Source: Parelaphostrongylus tenuis (lineage: Eukaryota; Nematoda; Chromadorea; Rhabditida; Metastrongylidae). From it: a stretch of DNA of 64,000 bases. The notes below the pieces were generated by a model that saw nothing but the letters and a program-made list of their open reading frames with translations, did no database searches and was not told where the DNA came from. Positions within the stretch are counted from its first letter, which is position 1, and every line of letters begins with the position of its first letter. A program made the translations under genes and the position numbers. The stretch spans positions 1 through 64,000 of the forward strand of contig JAHQIW010002045.1 in the NCBI GenBank assembly GCA_019055375.1, in the 5' to 3' direction. Shown here one piece after another: positions 41,691-54,804 of this stretch.

Positions 41691-42601
41691 GTGAACACCT
41701 TTTTTGAAACATCACACTTTTGAGAGCGAAAAGGTTCTCAGACTTTTGAGCATATTATAGTGGAAACAAAAGGAACAGATGTGATTGGAGGAGGCAGGGC
41801 GAAAGCGTGGAGACAGATGCGCATGCGCCTTGGATCCTTGGTAGTCAACTGATCAAACTTACCTAAACATTGCGCTGTGTTATATTGCCATTTATCAAGT
41901 AAAATAAGGAAAAATACCAATGAAGAGTATTAGCTGCTATATTTCCTGCCTTGGTGTAAAAGATGTTTGACTGGGTAGACAAAGGCGAAGCTTTTGAAGA
42001 GCTGGCCATTCCTGAGTGTCAAAGTACGCTCATTCACATCGTGCACCACCCTCACCCACTCATTTCTATCCTCGCCCATCCACCCACACGACAACTGTCA
42101 ATCAACAAAGGACTGGCTTTGCATTTTCAAAAAATTCCAGGTAGGTGAGTCAATTTTGGCGCGAAGGTCTTTTCTGGTTACAGTCCACAGAAGTTTTTGT
42201 CTTATAAAGCTGAAATAGCTACACAATACTTTGATGGAAACATGATTGAAGCGATGACGAAAGTCCAACGTCTTGTAGCATCTTGGTCATCTAATGATCA
42301 AGCAAGAAAGTCGAGTATATTCTACGGTAAATGGAGTTGATGATCACTGGAGAAGTTGCTCATGTGTATAGGGCACTATGTCTAGTGTTAGTTTTATCAG
42401 AAATTACTATAGATTTTTCGCGTTAAAATTTTTTATTACAATCAGAACGGATTCATATCTCAACTATGTAGTTTGAGCACAATGGCCTCAATCCATGCGA
42501 AAGAACTCTAGATTTATGGTGGTATCGTTAGGGGCAATGCCTGTTTCTTTGCAGAACTTCTTTGTTTTCCATGGAGACTACGAGAGAAAGGGTAATCACA
42601 T

Positions 42602-43461
42602 GTTAGACGGCAACAAATGAAAAAAATTAACTTTTTTCGCTGGACAAGAACTTTTCATCAGAGTGTTAGTAATTAATCGAAAGTTGTAATCCCTGGCAAA
42701 GACCATACATGACCAGTTCTCGAAGAAACCTCTTCATAACACTGCAGTAATCAGAATGAAATTGTGTTTCACGTCTTCCACGTCAACATTTTTACCAGAC
42801 GTATATTAAGATGAGAGCACGAAAAGCATGTAAGCGTGTGGAAAATATCGTATTATCTAATTCAATCTTTTATGCGGAGTTCTTTCCAAATAAAAGGAAA
42901 ATTCCTCAGTTGAATAGCTAGTTGCACCTGACATGTCTACCGATCAATCGCCCAGCTCTTAGTTAGCGGATTAGGCAGTTCACAAGTGCATCGAATATGT
43001 GAAGCCCGATCTTACTTTTCCTGCACCACACTTCAGTGAAGCGGCATCTTTGGAGTCATTGAAAACTTGCGCTTTCGAATGAGCACCAATACATTGGATA
43101 AAGCTTTGTTCGACTGGATGTGAAACACAAAGAGTTTCTTTTTCTCTACAGCGCTACCAAGAGAGCTTTTCCAAAAATCAAACACATTTTTGAGTTCCGC
43201 GGAACTTGTGCAATGGAAAGAGTACAGATGCTTTAGAGAAGGACTTTTGTCTAGAAAATCTAGGCGAGATAAGAAAGAGAGCAATTCGTGGTCGTGTAAA
43301 ATTAATTTTATCTTGAATTTAACAACGTTATAAAAGGTTGTTTTAAAAAGCCATTATTATGGCTCTAGCCAAAGCTTTAACTTTCCAGTGAATACTTCCA
43401 CTTCTAAAAAAAAATTCTTCTCCAGCAAGTGAAATTAAATGTTCATTGGTAGCTGTCCAGC
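42602..43461. mobile_element. Non-autonomous DNA transposon with ~150-bp terminal inverted repeats, near full length
   Basis: The left arm starts GTTAGACGGCAAC and runs through TCGCTGGACAAGAA, GTGTTAGTAAT and CATAACACTG; the right arm (from ~43.30 kb) is its reverse complement, ending near TTCTTCTCCAGC. The middle has no transposase-like frame. Four long copies and several single arms occur in this window, so this is a dispersed family of ~830-860 bp. Confidence 0.7.
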
Positions 43462-43734
43462 AGGAAAACACCGAAAAATGTTCAAAGTGTTCTTCACATT
43501 AGAAGCTGAGCCTTCTTCTGGTAGTGTGATTCAAAATTCTCCTCGTTTCGAAAATATTCAAAAACTTAGGTTATCCTACGTATGCTCCATGTTCTTAATG
43601 CACTCTCTCAAGTTTCCGGTGCATACACTATCCATATGTGTGAAATTACGACGATTCGCTGTACAGCCTTGCTATACGGCGTGTGGCCTGTACTTTACAC
43701 GCGTGTTCACTTGACTGTTTTGCTGCTTAGATAT

Positions 43735-43870
43735 AATACCTTCGATTTTTAGTAATCATTCAAAGCTTAACTCGGCAATTTTCAAAGTGCGTCACATTTT
43801 CGAAAGGGACTTCTTAGCATGCGGAAGCAGCAAAAAAGAGTCATGTTTCACATTCGGTTTGCTTTATCTA
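43735..43870 (+). repeat. Dispersed arm-type repeat
   Basis: Contains TTTAGTAATCATTCAAAGCT, GGAAGCAGCAAAAAAGAGTC and ATGTTTCACATTCGGTTTGC, shared with 22.00-22.15 and 48.72-48.85 kb. It follows directly on the full-length TIR element; no coding signal. Confidence 0.45.
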
Positions 43871-44599
43871 TTCAGCTACGTCTGAAAACGCCTTTTCAAT
43901 TATTTTAGCTGCAACTTTCGATTGCTCAGAATTCGAAGGCTATAAATTGGAAACTGAAATTTCTTTCGAAGGGGTTCTCAAGCTCTGCAAAAGCGAAAGT
44001 AGGACTACGTTCCACTCTGGAAGTGTTTACCCGTAGTTTGAACTTTATAGTAGAAGTGCAAAACAACATAGAAGTTAGCACTTATAATATGATAGGACAA
44101 ATTATTTTCTAATTCTAATACTGAAAACCTCGGAATTTTCTTCGGAAAATAAGAAGAATCTTCAAACAAATAGCGAAAATTGCGCTTTGTCGAATCGCCC
44201 CGCGGGCAGCGAGTTCTACTACAGCCTGAGAGCTATTTTCGTTGTTTATATAATTTTTTTTCTCCGTTTTGATTAAATCTCTTTTCAGATTTCTTCTGAC
44301 GGCCTCGCGCACCGCGATTTTTACTACGAGCTCGTATGCTTTTGGTACATAAGTCCCTGATTGTAAAGCGTAAAGTTTCTTTTTTGCTTTACACTCTTCT
44401 AAAGTAACTCAGGCGTGTAATCAATGTCTTTCCAAGCTTACAAATCAGCTCTAAAAGTGTTGAACATCCACAAATCTTAATCGAGAAAAAAATGTGTGCC
44501 AGAGTGAAACGTAATTCTAATTTCGCTGTGCAACGCTCTAGAAAGGCATTTTCAAAATGCAGATAAAGATAGTTCTTATCGAAGAGAGAGTGGAAGCGA

Positions 44600-44700
44600 A
44601 GCGGTGACCTGGCTGGTAAGTGGTAGCATGAACCTCAGGCATGAGTGAAGCGCGTGTTTGACTCCATCATCAGGCTGGATTTTGTATATCAGTCAATCTT
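44600..44700 (+). mobile_element. tRNA-like SINE, family 3
   Basis: GGTGACCTGGCTGGTAAGTG, GTAGCATGAACCTCAGGCAT, GAGTGAAGCGCGTGTTTGAC, then ATCAGGCTGGATTTTG. Confidence 0.5.
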
Positions 44701-45829
44701 CTAATGTATAGAGACGATTTTTTTTGTAATCCTAAAGTTGTCGGGGTCTGAGTGCCTGTCAAGAAAAAGCTGCTCTAAGCAAATTTGGTGCCATAATCCC
44801 GAACTTAGAGACCTTAAGGCCTTCATGGGTTCGAAGAGGGTTCAATGTAGCACCATGCTCGTTATGGGCAGCATCACTTTTACTGCGCAACCTACTTACT
44901 CTTAAATGCTATAGTGCTGCTGAAAACAAGAGTTCTTTTTATTGTCCAGTCAACTCCCCACAAAAATGCTCTGTAGATTGCTACATTGCAGTACTGGTAC
45001 TATTTAGGTGACAGCCCCATCTATGGCGGAGAAACTGGTCGAGCCAGTCATACATATCAAATGAAAGCCGTCGTACGTTAGTTGTGCTCGTCATTCTTCA
45101 AAATATCCTTCAGTAAGCTGTGAATCGATGCAGAAAGGGGCGAGTTTGAAATAGAAGAGAAGTATGTTTATTACATTAAACTTCCACTGACGCTTAATCA
45201 TGAATTTCTTAGATAGTACTAACGATAAACAGTAAAGTATCGAAATTCCAGGTTTTCCGACTACCGCAGCGGTGTGGTGGTTACTCTAAATTTCCTATGG
45301 CGCAAGCAATCAATACTTGTTTCCACAGTGAATTGATTCCAGATCACTTTACTACCTGTGTTCCAAAATCGCGCTGATATTTAGCTTTGACGAAGAGATG
45401 ATTATAGATAAGGTCTTGGGCAACTTTTGATACACAGGGCGTCGTCTAACATAATTGAGCCTTTGTTGCGCGGTTGTGTAAGTCCTCTCAACATTTCTAG
45501 CCTGATGTGAATTGACTTCCCCTCATATGGCAGCACGGATTGGTTTGCCTAAGTTGTTACTACTATCATTTTCTTCACACTCGGCTATGTTGTCAGACAA
45601 CGCTTTTTGCCACGCAATTTGTATTAAGTCTATAGCTTATCCAGCGACCAAAGCCAGTGGTAGAAATTATTTTGCATTCTCTACATTTAAGGTACCGCAA
45701 AAAAAACCGGCGAAGGAAGTAAGAAAGGCTAAAGCGTTTGGCATCGATTATTTTTAAAGGATTCGCGATATATCCTACTCGTCCACTTTCTTAAAAACGA
45801 ATGATTGTCGAGCATGTACAACGACTTGA

Positions 45830-45995
45830 GGTGGCGCTCCGATGTGTCAAGACAGTGTTGTAGCCGTTCCAGAAAAGCCCGGTATTAATTCAGCGACTCC
45901 TGAAGGATTAATGGCCCAGCGAGTTCGAGGAGCGGAATCGAACAAAAGACCGTCCTTGTATTGCAGACATTTTTAACAACTACTCTACTTGACTG
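45830..45995 (-). mobile_element. SINE family 1, degenerate, reverse
   Basis: GGTGGCGCTCCGATGTGTCA, TTCAGCGACTCCTGAAGGAT and GCGGAATCGAACAAAAGACC (reverse B box) follow family 1 order with many changes. Confidence 0.5.
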
Positions 45996-46771
45996 CTGCA
46001 AAAAGAATACAACAAACGAATGTTGGTGGACAGAGGAGGTACACACTGTGCCATATAATCACATTCAAAGAACGTGACATAGAGTGAATTGTGCTTTGCA
46101 GACGTCCGGCGGTAATCAAATTCCGATTGTAGAGTGGAAACGAACTACAAGTGTTCCTAATAAAAGTGGTAAAACCTTATACGGATACGAATTAAGTTAA
46201 ATGAAGTGTTTTTTTCTAATTCAAAATTAGAGCAACAAAAACTAATCGTCAGACCATGGGTGCTGACATGAAAAGAAAGGAGATGTTGGTGCATTTTGCA
46301 CCAACTTCTTCAATCGCCAGCCTCATTGCTTTTAGGAGCAATGCTTCCAATAATTGCTCGGTAAATAGTCATATATGACCATGACGATGATCGTAATGCT
46401 GACTAATTGATTTCTCCAAATGAATAACAACAAAATTAACAAGAATGTCGAAATCGGAAAATCATGACGCAACTCATCAAATGCTGTCTAGCCCACCAAG
46501 ATTGAGGCGATGAAAAAGCCTATTGCGTACGCAGAAATCAGACTATTTTCACACGTTAAGCTCAATTCTTACTGAATTTTTACCATATAAAGAGCATATT
46601 ATTCAAAGCGACAGCACATAAGTAAGCGTAACTGGTAGCGTCTCTGACCTATTAGTGACATTTCTAAAATCACCCCTGATAAAACTGTACTCTTTACTAG
46701 GAGGAAACATTTCAAATCAAGAACTTAGATAGAATTGCTCATAATTCTAAATACGTCAACTGATGACGGTG

Positions 46772-47099
46772 ATGTGGTCTGATAAGGGCTCTTGTACAGC
46801 CCGAGACACGTGTTTCGTCCTTACAGACTCATCAGCCGGGCAGAACCCGTCGTCTGTCGATCTTTTCATAGCCAGTTCTGTCGGGAGCGTCGCACTCGGT
46901 GTTAGGTGAATGTTACACCTGACACAGAGTGTAAAGCGTACGTCGTCGATAACTATATATAAGGAGTGTGACGCTCCCGACAGAACTGGCTATGAAAAGA
47001 TCGACAGACGACGGGTTGTGCCCGGCTGATGAGTCTGTAAGGACGAAACACGTGTCTCGGGCTGTACAAGAGCCCTTATCAGACCACATGACATGTTGG
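46772..47099. repeat. 328-bp inverted repeat with ~124-bp arms
   Basis: ATGTGGTCTGATAAGGGCTC (46772) is the reverse complement of the right end at 47099; the arms run through GAGACACGTGTTTCGTCCTT, CTCATCAGCCGGGCAGAACC, and TTTTCATAGCCAGTTCTGTC with only a few mismatches. The ~70-bp spacer includes a small hairpin (GTGTTAGGTGAATGTTACAC). Related single-arm pieces lie at 9.64, 14.56, 24.37, 48.0, 48.24 and 63.38 kb. Confidence 0.8.
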
Positions 47100-47989
47100 C
47101 TCAAATAATGATGAAAGGATATATTGAAATTTGAGCGTGGTCTAAACAAAGCACTCGAGATAAAGGTATGATGACGGTGATTTTTTCGTTACTAAGCAGG
47201 TATAACTGAATGTGCTCGTGTATACAAGTTCGTTCTGCTTCTATCGATATCGTGGATAAAATTCTAATAATACACACATTCGACTTTATGAGAGCAGTTA
47301 AACAGTCACTAATTTAACCTGTGTTAACAAACGACTTAAACTTTTTTTTCAAATTTTTTTTAAATGCAAAAATGTGGTCAGAAATAGGTGAATTTCAAGC
47401 CAACCAATTATAGGACGCATGCAACACTACCACTCATCGGCAATCGACAATGTTCCCAAGTAAAAAGGATTGGTCTGGGCGAACTTTCTCGAGTTTCTTT
47501 GAATAAGAACGAAACTTCTAAAGAATTACTCTTTGCCAAACAAAAAGATGCCTTCTGGCTGGCAGAATCCACGTTCAGAGTGTAATATTACTCTGCTTTT
47601 GTTCGTCAAAAATTTCGTTATTAAAACCTAACGGATTATTGTGGCCATGTGAGCATTGTGGTCTCTAAAAGCGTACAAGAACTTTTGATATAAAAACCCC
47701 TAGATTACTTTGTCATTATCGTTTTCCGGGTTTGAGTTCTATTTCTTTTCTATGAACCTCATTACTTGACACACAGCTTCCAAAGCAAAATGTTCGAGAA
47801 CTACTGATAAGTGCTCGATCTTAGAAATCAGGGAGATATCTCACGGCACGTTTCCTTGAAATAAAGTTTGCTCTGTGACATTGAGAGTACATTATTTCTT
47901 TACATACGACTGTTTTTATAGACCTTGCTGAAAACAATGAAGAATCTTATAACTTAACATGAGATAAGTTATCTTACAGTGTAAAAGGT

Positions 47990-48425
47990 TCGTCGCCGCT
48001 AACTCTCGGTGTGGGTACTGGAGCACCCACAGAGGAGCGCCCTTAAAAATGGTTATCTGGCATGTTCAAATTCGAGCGCGGTCTCAAGAATAATTGAATG
48101 TACTAGCTAAGAGCAACGAGTGTACAACACTGTCTGTTGAGTGATTATTTCACTGGGCTTACAGTGTTAAATGTTCGCCGTCGCCAGCTCTTAGTGTGGA
48201 GAGTGGAGCACCCACAGAGGATTGGCAAAAGACGTAAGGGTGACTGCCCTGACTGACGAGACCGCCAAGGTCGAAACACGTGTATCAGGCTAGATAAGTC
48301 AGCGCTTATATAACAGGCCACGTGCGTGGCTCAAAAATGATTAAATGGCGTATTGCAGTGACAGTTATGTATTGTTTTGAGCGAGGTCTATCAGAAGCAG
48401 TCGAATGTAAAGGTATGATTCAATT
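47990..48425 (+). repeat. Two fragments of the 46.8-kb inverted-repeat family
   Basis: CTCGGTGTGGGTACTGGAGC (48.0 kb) and TAGTGTGGAGAGTGGAGCAC (48.2 kb) start parallel blocks, both with CACCCACAGAGGA. The second continues GGTCGAAACACGTGTATCAG and TTGAGCGAGGTCTATCAGAA, the tail motif that follows the 46.8-kb element (TTTGAGCGTGGTCTAAACAA). Confidence 0.5.
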
Positions 48426-48595
48426 CACTAGCCATGGGTGGTCGACTATTGGCCACTACAATGTTCGTAGATTTCATAGCTGACATGCGGTGATTTCGTA
48501 GATAATTCAGTGTGGATTTCTTCATGTACCCATGCAAGGAAATGACTGATCCAAAAGCACCGTGCAAGTGCCAACGTGCCATGATAGACCTCATT

Positions 48596-48596
48596 G

Positions 48597-48637
<41 letters not shown>
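48596..48637. repeat. (TA)n microsatellite
   Basis: About 20 uninterrupted TA units. Two minus-strand ORFs with Tyr-Ile runs are artefacts. Confidence 0.95.
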
Positions 48638-48638
<1 letters not shown>

Positions 48639-48714
48639 GAGTGCTTGATCCTTTTGAGAGACGAAGTGTACCAGCCGAGGTACGCGATTGTTTGAAGGCC
48701 TTTCTCGTTGCACA

Positions 48715-48850
48715 AAAGTTTTCCCTCAGACATTTGGTAATCACTCAAAAGCTTAAATCTTTGCAATTTCAGTAATTTGTTCAGTTTTAAGTGAAGACTT
48801 TTTCTTGCTCTGCAACAGCGAAAATAAAGTTATGTTTCACCCTCAGTTCA
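48715..48850 (+). repeat. Dispersed arm-type repeat
   Basis: TTTGGTAATCACTCAAAAGC, TGCTCTGCAACAGCGAAAAT and AAGTTATGTTTCACCCTCAG match the repeats at 22.0 and 43.7 kb. A minus-strand ORF of 105 codons over it (48787-49104) therefore probably starts in repeat sequence. Confidence 0.45.
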
Positions 48851-50236
48851 TTCATTTGCTCGGCTAAGGCTTCAATACGGCTCTCCACTATAGTTTTATT
48901 AGTTGATAGATAGCCCGAATCTCGAGAAATTCGATGATGCAATTGGTCTTCTGGAAGGATGTCACAGAAAGCCGTAAGAGCGATATAGAAGAACATTTCA
49001 CGTTTGAAATTTACCCCACTGCTTGGATCGCGGGTGGTATGTTCGCAATGATGGATAAATATACGTCTTGGGAACTGTATCTTTTCGTAAAGGATGGAAA
49101 TCACGATTGAACCTTTTACAAGGTCTTTCTTGATAGAAAGAGTAGATACTTCTCCTGAAATCCTTCATTGTTCAACGATAATACCACGCCCATGTAAAAA
49201 GATAAACAAATTTCCAACCCCTATTGTGCACTAGTACCGCCTGTTGGCGAGAAGGTAGCTTGAGAGCCCATCTCCTATAACTAAATCTTTTAAATAGAGG
49301 TCCATGTGGAGGTAATACTAATATGTTGTTGACTGAGTAAGTGTAAGAAGAGCCCGTTCATCATTGCGTATGATACGGCACTTCCTCCATCAGTACCTAT
49401 ATCCAAAAAAAGTGTTTTACGCTCTTCATTGAAATATCTTTAAAATAGCTCAAATTTCGAAAATTTGAATGGTTTACTTCATTCTCCGGAAGTTCCTGTA
49501 TTATCTGTTACAGTGAAGAGAAAGTGTTATATAACATTGGACTTTTATACGATGAGCAAAGTGTTTCACCACAAAGTTCAGCAATCCTTCGGTAGCATAA
49601 ATCCCGGCAATTTCAGCAGTGTTTTTGGTTTTTCCAAGATATCCCTTCAGTGCGCTGCAACTCTGATCTTATTACTGCATTTCACATGAAGCGCATATGC
49701 CTTTCACCTGTATGTGTACGGGTATTGCAACATTGACATCGAACCGTCGCCGTTCAATATCCAGTCGATATTTCAAATCTCGATGATTTCAACGAGGTGC
49801 TTGCCTTTTGTAAAAAGTCTTTCTTCGAACTGTAGCAACGAGAATAATACTGTGTTATACATCTGAGTGTTCATCACTAGACACATCTTCTCTTCCAGGC
49901 TTTCCCACACATTCAATAGCGCAGATTATAACAATTTGCAAAGATATGCTTAGTTTTTGGGGAAGACTATCTAGTGTGTCGTTACAGCTAAAAGAATGCT
50001 GGGTTTTACACTCGGCGCACCGCACGCCCATGTTAGTTGCGCTGGACGATCGACAAGGAGCCGAGTGTGAGACTCAATAATCTCTCAGCTGTAACAACGC
50101 ATTAAAACGTCCTTTTCGAAAACCAAGCTTGTCATTGAGATTGTTGAGATTTGTGTTATCAAATGATTATTAGAAATCAGAATGAAAACCTCTGTCCAGC
50201 GGAAGATGCTTGATTGTGAAAGAAAATTTGGTCAAT

Positions 50237-51073
50237 GTTAACCGGCGAGATATTTTCAAACCGATCTCATTCGCTGAACATGGCATATTTATAGATCTGT
50301 TAGTAATCTTGCGAAAGCATAAATCTCTAGCTCGACTGCGTCACCGGTTTTTTGAAATACTTTATATAAAACCGTAGCATATAGAATTGAACTTTTTTTC
50401 TCACTCGCTTTGCGTCCGCATTTTTACGAATAAGTATAAATCTCGGAAAGCACGAAATGCACATCATCGTGTAGGGCATTTTTAGTAGTATCAGAATCTA
50501 TCTTTCTATCTGAAGTTTCTGTTGAAGTGGTTGAAAAAAACCTGAATACAGTTACGATACTCGCCGCAGTTTTGACGCATAGTGCGGTAGATCACTGCTG
50601 AATTACGCGAAGTACAGCGGGCGAAAACCTCACTAACATGTACTTGCTGTGGTTTTCTTTACATTTACTCAGCTATGAACCTTTCGGTGACTTCGTTAGC
50701 TTGCCGGCCACCTCACGGAGAAGGGGGGCGACCTCGTATTTGATTTTTTGTCATTCAGCTGGACATTTATACACCACGTCGGCAGAAAATTCAGGTGAAA
50801 ACGTAAACTCTGGTCCGATCGAATATTGTCTACACTCTGATATGCTTTTCAAGCTTCCAGCTATATATGCGCGCGATTAAAATGAAGACGAAAAGACGGT
50901 GCGAAACAAAATCCTGTTCTGGAAGCTACGTGCTATATAAAGGGTGTGATCAAAAAAAAACTGGGCGAAGTGTAATTGTAGCCAGATATTTAGACTATCG
51001 AGGATTACTAACATTTTTATGTGAAATTCTTGTCCAGCGAATGAGATCGTTTGAGAATCGGTAGCCGTCTAAC
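50237..51073. mobile_element. Same TIR element family, full-length copy
   Basis: Left end GTTAACCGGC (50237) and right end GCCGTCTAAC (51073) are inverted copies of the family terminus GTTAGACGGC. Left arm features TCATTCGCTGAACATGGC; right arm TTCTTGTCCAGCGAATGA. Length 837 bp. ORFs at 50638-51064 belong to the element interior and look non-coding. Confidence 0.7.
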
Positions 51074-51074
51074 A

Positions 51075-54000
51075 TATAACTATCGCACTTTATGCTTTAC
51101 CTTTACAGTACTATGTAAAAACCGTGTAAAATTAGAACATACAATTCATATTTTCGACATTCAAGCTGTCGAGTAATTATTCAAGCCGTAAAAGAGAATC
51201 AAAAGTGCATTTTTCGATTCTGGGTGCGGGCAGAGTAAAAACACCGAGAATACTTGTGAGGAGACAGTTTTGTGACCATTAGTTTGCATAATGCCGATGT
51301 TCTAATTTTTATTCGAATAGCGCTGTTCCTTACCGCTCAAAAATATTGTCAACTATCCATAACTACTTGATCTTTTCTCACTTACGTCAACTCTGAATAA
51401 TTATGAATCAACGAATGATTGATTTAAACTTAGTTACAGTGAGAGTTTTCGATGGACACGTATCAAATAAAGCATACACAGCAATTTTCAATGAATTTCT
51501 AGTTGTCTTCTAGTTTTCGTTTACTACGATGACTCCTGGGTCTTGTGTAATACTAAGGAAGAGCAAGACTGAAGAGTTTCCTTGTGATCTCCTTGTACAA
51601 TGCATTACAATTGATTGAATGCCAAATTCAGTACAATTGCTTAGTAAACCAGCGTTTTTCTCTACACAAGACATGCATAACTAGAAAAAGGCATGTGGGC
51701 GAGTATAGAAAATCTTGTTATATCAAAGTAATACAAGATTCCCAAATATTTTTGCCAAATGAAGGAAAAAAACCTTGATCAAACAACAAAAGCGCGCAAT
51801 TCGCTCTGCGTCGCCTCGATTTCTATAGCCATCCGCTCGGGGTTAATTTCTATACGCAAATGATAATGAATAAATGAAAGCACTGAGGTTATCAGATTGC
51901 AGTACTGAAAACTTGCTTGAGTGAAGTGTCATTTGGAAATGAATGACTCGACTGCCATTGGTCAATCTTCAGAAAGTAATTGCTGGTTCTTCATTTTTAT
52001 AATCCTCTGTTTGTATGATCGACTGCGTTATGATGAAGCGACTGAAGATTGTCGCTTTAGCCCTCTTGAGACCATAGACCTACGTTCTCTGCGTCACTGA
52101 AATTCAACGTCTTGCGTCTATCAATGGCGTCTAATGGTGTCTATCATTATTAGACGCACCACTCTGATTACTGCGCGTGTTCCAGTATTCCAACATTGGT
52201 TCGTCTCCACATTTATTTGTGATCCCATATTTTCTCGAACGTCACGGGTCGAACACGTCTCCGTGCAGTTTCGAGGCTAACAAGCTGAGGCGTTTCGTAC
52301 GGCGTTCATGTTTGATCGCCGCAGTATGCTGGGGAGTGGCGACTTTGCGCCAACAATTGCTACACTGGTGTTGACTTTGCCGAGTGTCTATGACAGAGGC
52401 GAACATACCTGCGAGAGGTGCAGAAAGAATACACGGACCTGATGCTAAAATTTCAAGGAGCAACGGCTGGACGAGGGGCAGACAGTGGTCGTACGAAACA
52501 ATAACGGCGTAATGGTGCTCAGCCGAAAAGATGAGAAAAAAAGTAGTTATAATTTCCACAGTACATAACTCCGTTACCAATACGGCGGCGAGGAAATCGT
52601 GCAGAATCAAAAGAAGCGAAAGTTTTTCGCATATCTCAGTGGCCAAATGATTCTCCACTGTTGAAAATTTAGGAAGGCATGAAAATAGTAGATGCGTTTT
52701 GCTGTTAGATTGTTTCATAACATTCATTTTTGCAGCTGAGCTATTGCGCCTCTTTATTCACTTAATGACCCATGTTTGCATGATGAACTTCTGAGAATCT
52801 ACAAGGACTGCTCAAAGACAATCTCGTTCACCGCTTTCAAGAAGAACGTATGTCAGCTACTTACCAGACGACATGGCGGCAGAGCCAACATCTCACCGCG
52901 TTCTCGCAAAGTCCCTTATCACACTACTACATCGAAAACGTTGTATTGCATGTTATAGAGTCTAGCAGGAGATGGAGATGTTGCAAATGTCCGAAGCAAT
53001 GCCAGACGAGTAAGCGCGAAGTACAGTCTATGTTATAGTAACTATGTTCAGATAGTTCAATGTTGCTTGTGAAATTGTGTTCGTAAGCGTTCTAGGCGTT
53101 TCGACATATACATGACGTAAGTTTCAATCATTATTGTACTTTACTGCAGACAATAATGAAATTCAGATTGGTTATTTTTAGAAATTACGCTTGCTGATTG
53201 TTCTACAAGTTCTATTTGATAATCGCAAGAGGTACGTATTCTGAGCAAGAATGGTAAGTTGTTGACCTTTACTCATTTATAAGCCATACTGCTGCCGCTG
53301 ATCTATGCCGATTGCATAAAATGCTGATATTAAACAAATATAATCAGTATAAGCCTCAAAACTCTATCATTTTTTGTAAAATATAATCAGGCTTCATGAA
53401 TTTGTGAATGTTCTTCAAAGCGACACTCTATAAATGAATGAAAGTGGGCTTCACCATAGCATATATCAATTAGGTACTGAAGCATCACAGCAAATAAGCT
53501 TCTCATGGAAGTTTGATTCAATGACATTTTATCTTATTCTGAAAAGTGTCTCTAACATATGAGCTTCACCACACAACTACTGATGATCCCAGAATCAAAT
53601 TAGGACCGAGATTTCTATACTTCAAATTATCAAGTACCTGATAAATCTACTTAAAAAACCTTGCCCCACAAAAAGCCAAGCGACCAGAAGTTTGATACAC
53701 TATACGCTTCGAGGGCAAAGCGTAGAATTCTCTTCGTTGCTACAGCCCACCAACAGAGCCTTTTCAAAGACCAATCCATTGTTAGAAACGCAATTCTTTG
53801 CTGCAATCGAATGGGCACTGAAAATCTTTCCCGTGAGAAATCCAGAAGAAGGTCAGTGTACTATTATTGGCACACTTGGTCACGAAAGGATCAAAGATTG
53901 TATAGTCGTCTCCGCAAACTTACCTCAGTCTATATAAAATCCTTCAACAAAGCTTAATGTTGCTGGGTGACTAACGAATTTTTTGAGGCGGCATGATCCT

Positions 54001-54800
54001 TGTTCCCGTATCACTGATCGGTCGTTAATGGCTGAGAGACGATGTTCACGGTTTTGACGAGAGCGCGAATTTTACCGACACCTCCACTATCGTCTGTTTC
54101 AAGAAACACTTTTCTTCTTTTTCGTAGCGTAATACAGGTGGCGCTTTCTCGTCTCGGCCAGACCGGTAACGTCACATCTTTTATTTCTTGCTCTTAATAT
54201 TACGTTCTCCTTAGAAGATTCGTGTGCAAATATCATCGGTACGGATAGTCACCTTCAACCATCGCAATTTTCGCAGCCTACTTTGGCAATGAATTTGTGA
54301 CAACCTCTCTGTACTCGTTATTTATAACGATGTCGCATCGAAACCTATCTGCGGAAAAGAGGAACAAGGGTTGTTTTCTTTAGCGTGTTTAGCTTTCTAT
54401 ATCCAACGCAGAGGTTGCTGAGCTGTGAATGTGGAATCTTTACACTCACGCTCCCAGTTCCTGCTGGAGGGGCAGGAAGAGCCTATTCATTGGAGGCGAC
54501 TCCTAATCGCTACCCACGTACTTTTCAATATCTTCTTTGCAGGTTTTGATCTATTTGGCCGGTAAAAAAGAAGGTGTGCTTAGCTGACGCCAAAAAAACA
54601 GGGAGTTCCTGGTTAATGAAGGAAAGGCATGATAGATTGGCGCTGAAGAAACAGAGAGTCCATCTCCTGAACCATTTGCGTATCAAGGAAGTACATAATC
54701 TGAAACCTTCTGTCACTGAGTTGAGGCGCCCCACGTGCTTTGGCAACTAGCTTAACATAAATTCCTTTATGAAGAAGATTCGTTATATATATGGGGGTAA
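51075..54800. other. No gene recognised; one long unassigned ORF
   Basis: The minus-strand frame 52242-52727 is open for 161 codons and contains HQCSNCWRK and KHERRTKRLS, loosely like a zinc-binding site, but begins with a Leu/Ile-rich segment unlike a domain. On the plus strand, separate frames (e.g. DELLRIYKDCSKTISFTAFK near 52.8 kb; AIEWALKIFPVRNPEEGQ near 53.8 kb) also look protein-like. Could be a decayed transposon; unresolved. Confidence 0.35.
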
Positions 54801-54804
54801 AGGT

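Larger units (their letters stand above)
43870..46770. other. No gene recognised apart from SINEs
   Basis: A small perfect palindrome GTTGGTGCATTTTGCACCAA(C) at 46284-46304. An 81-codon plus ORF at 45512-45757 lacks motif or exon borders. Confidence 0.4.
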
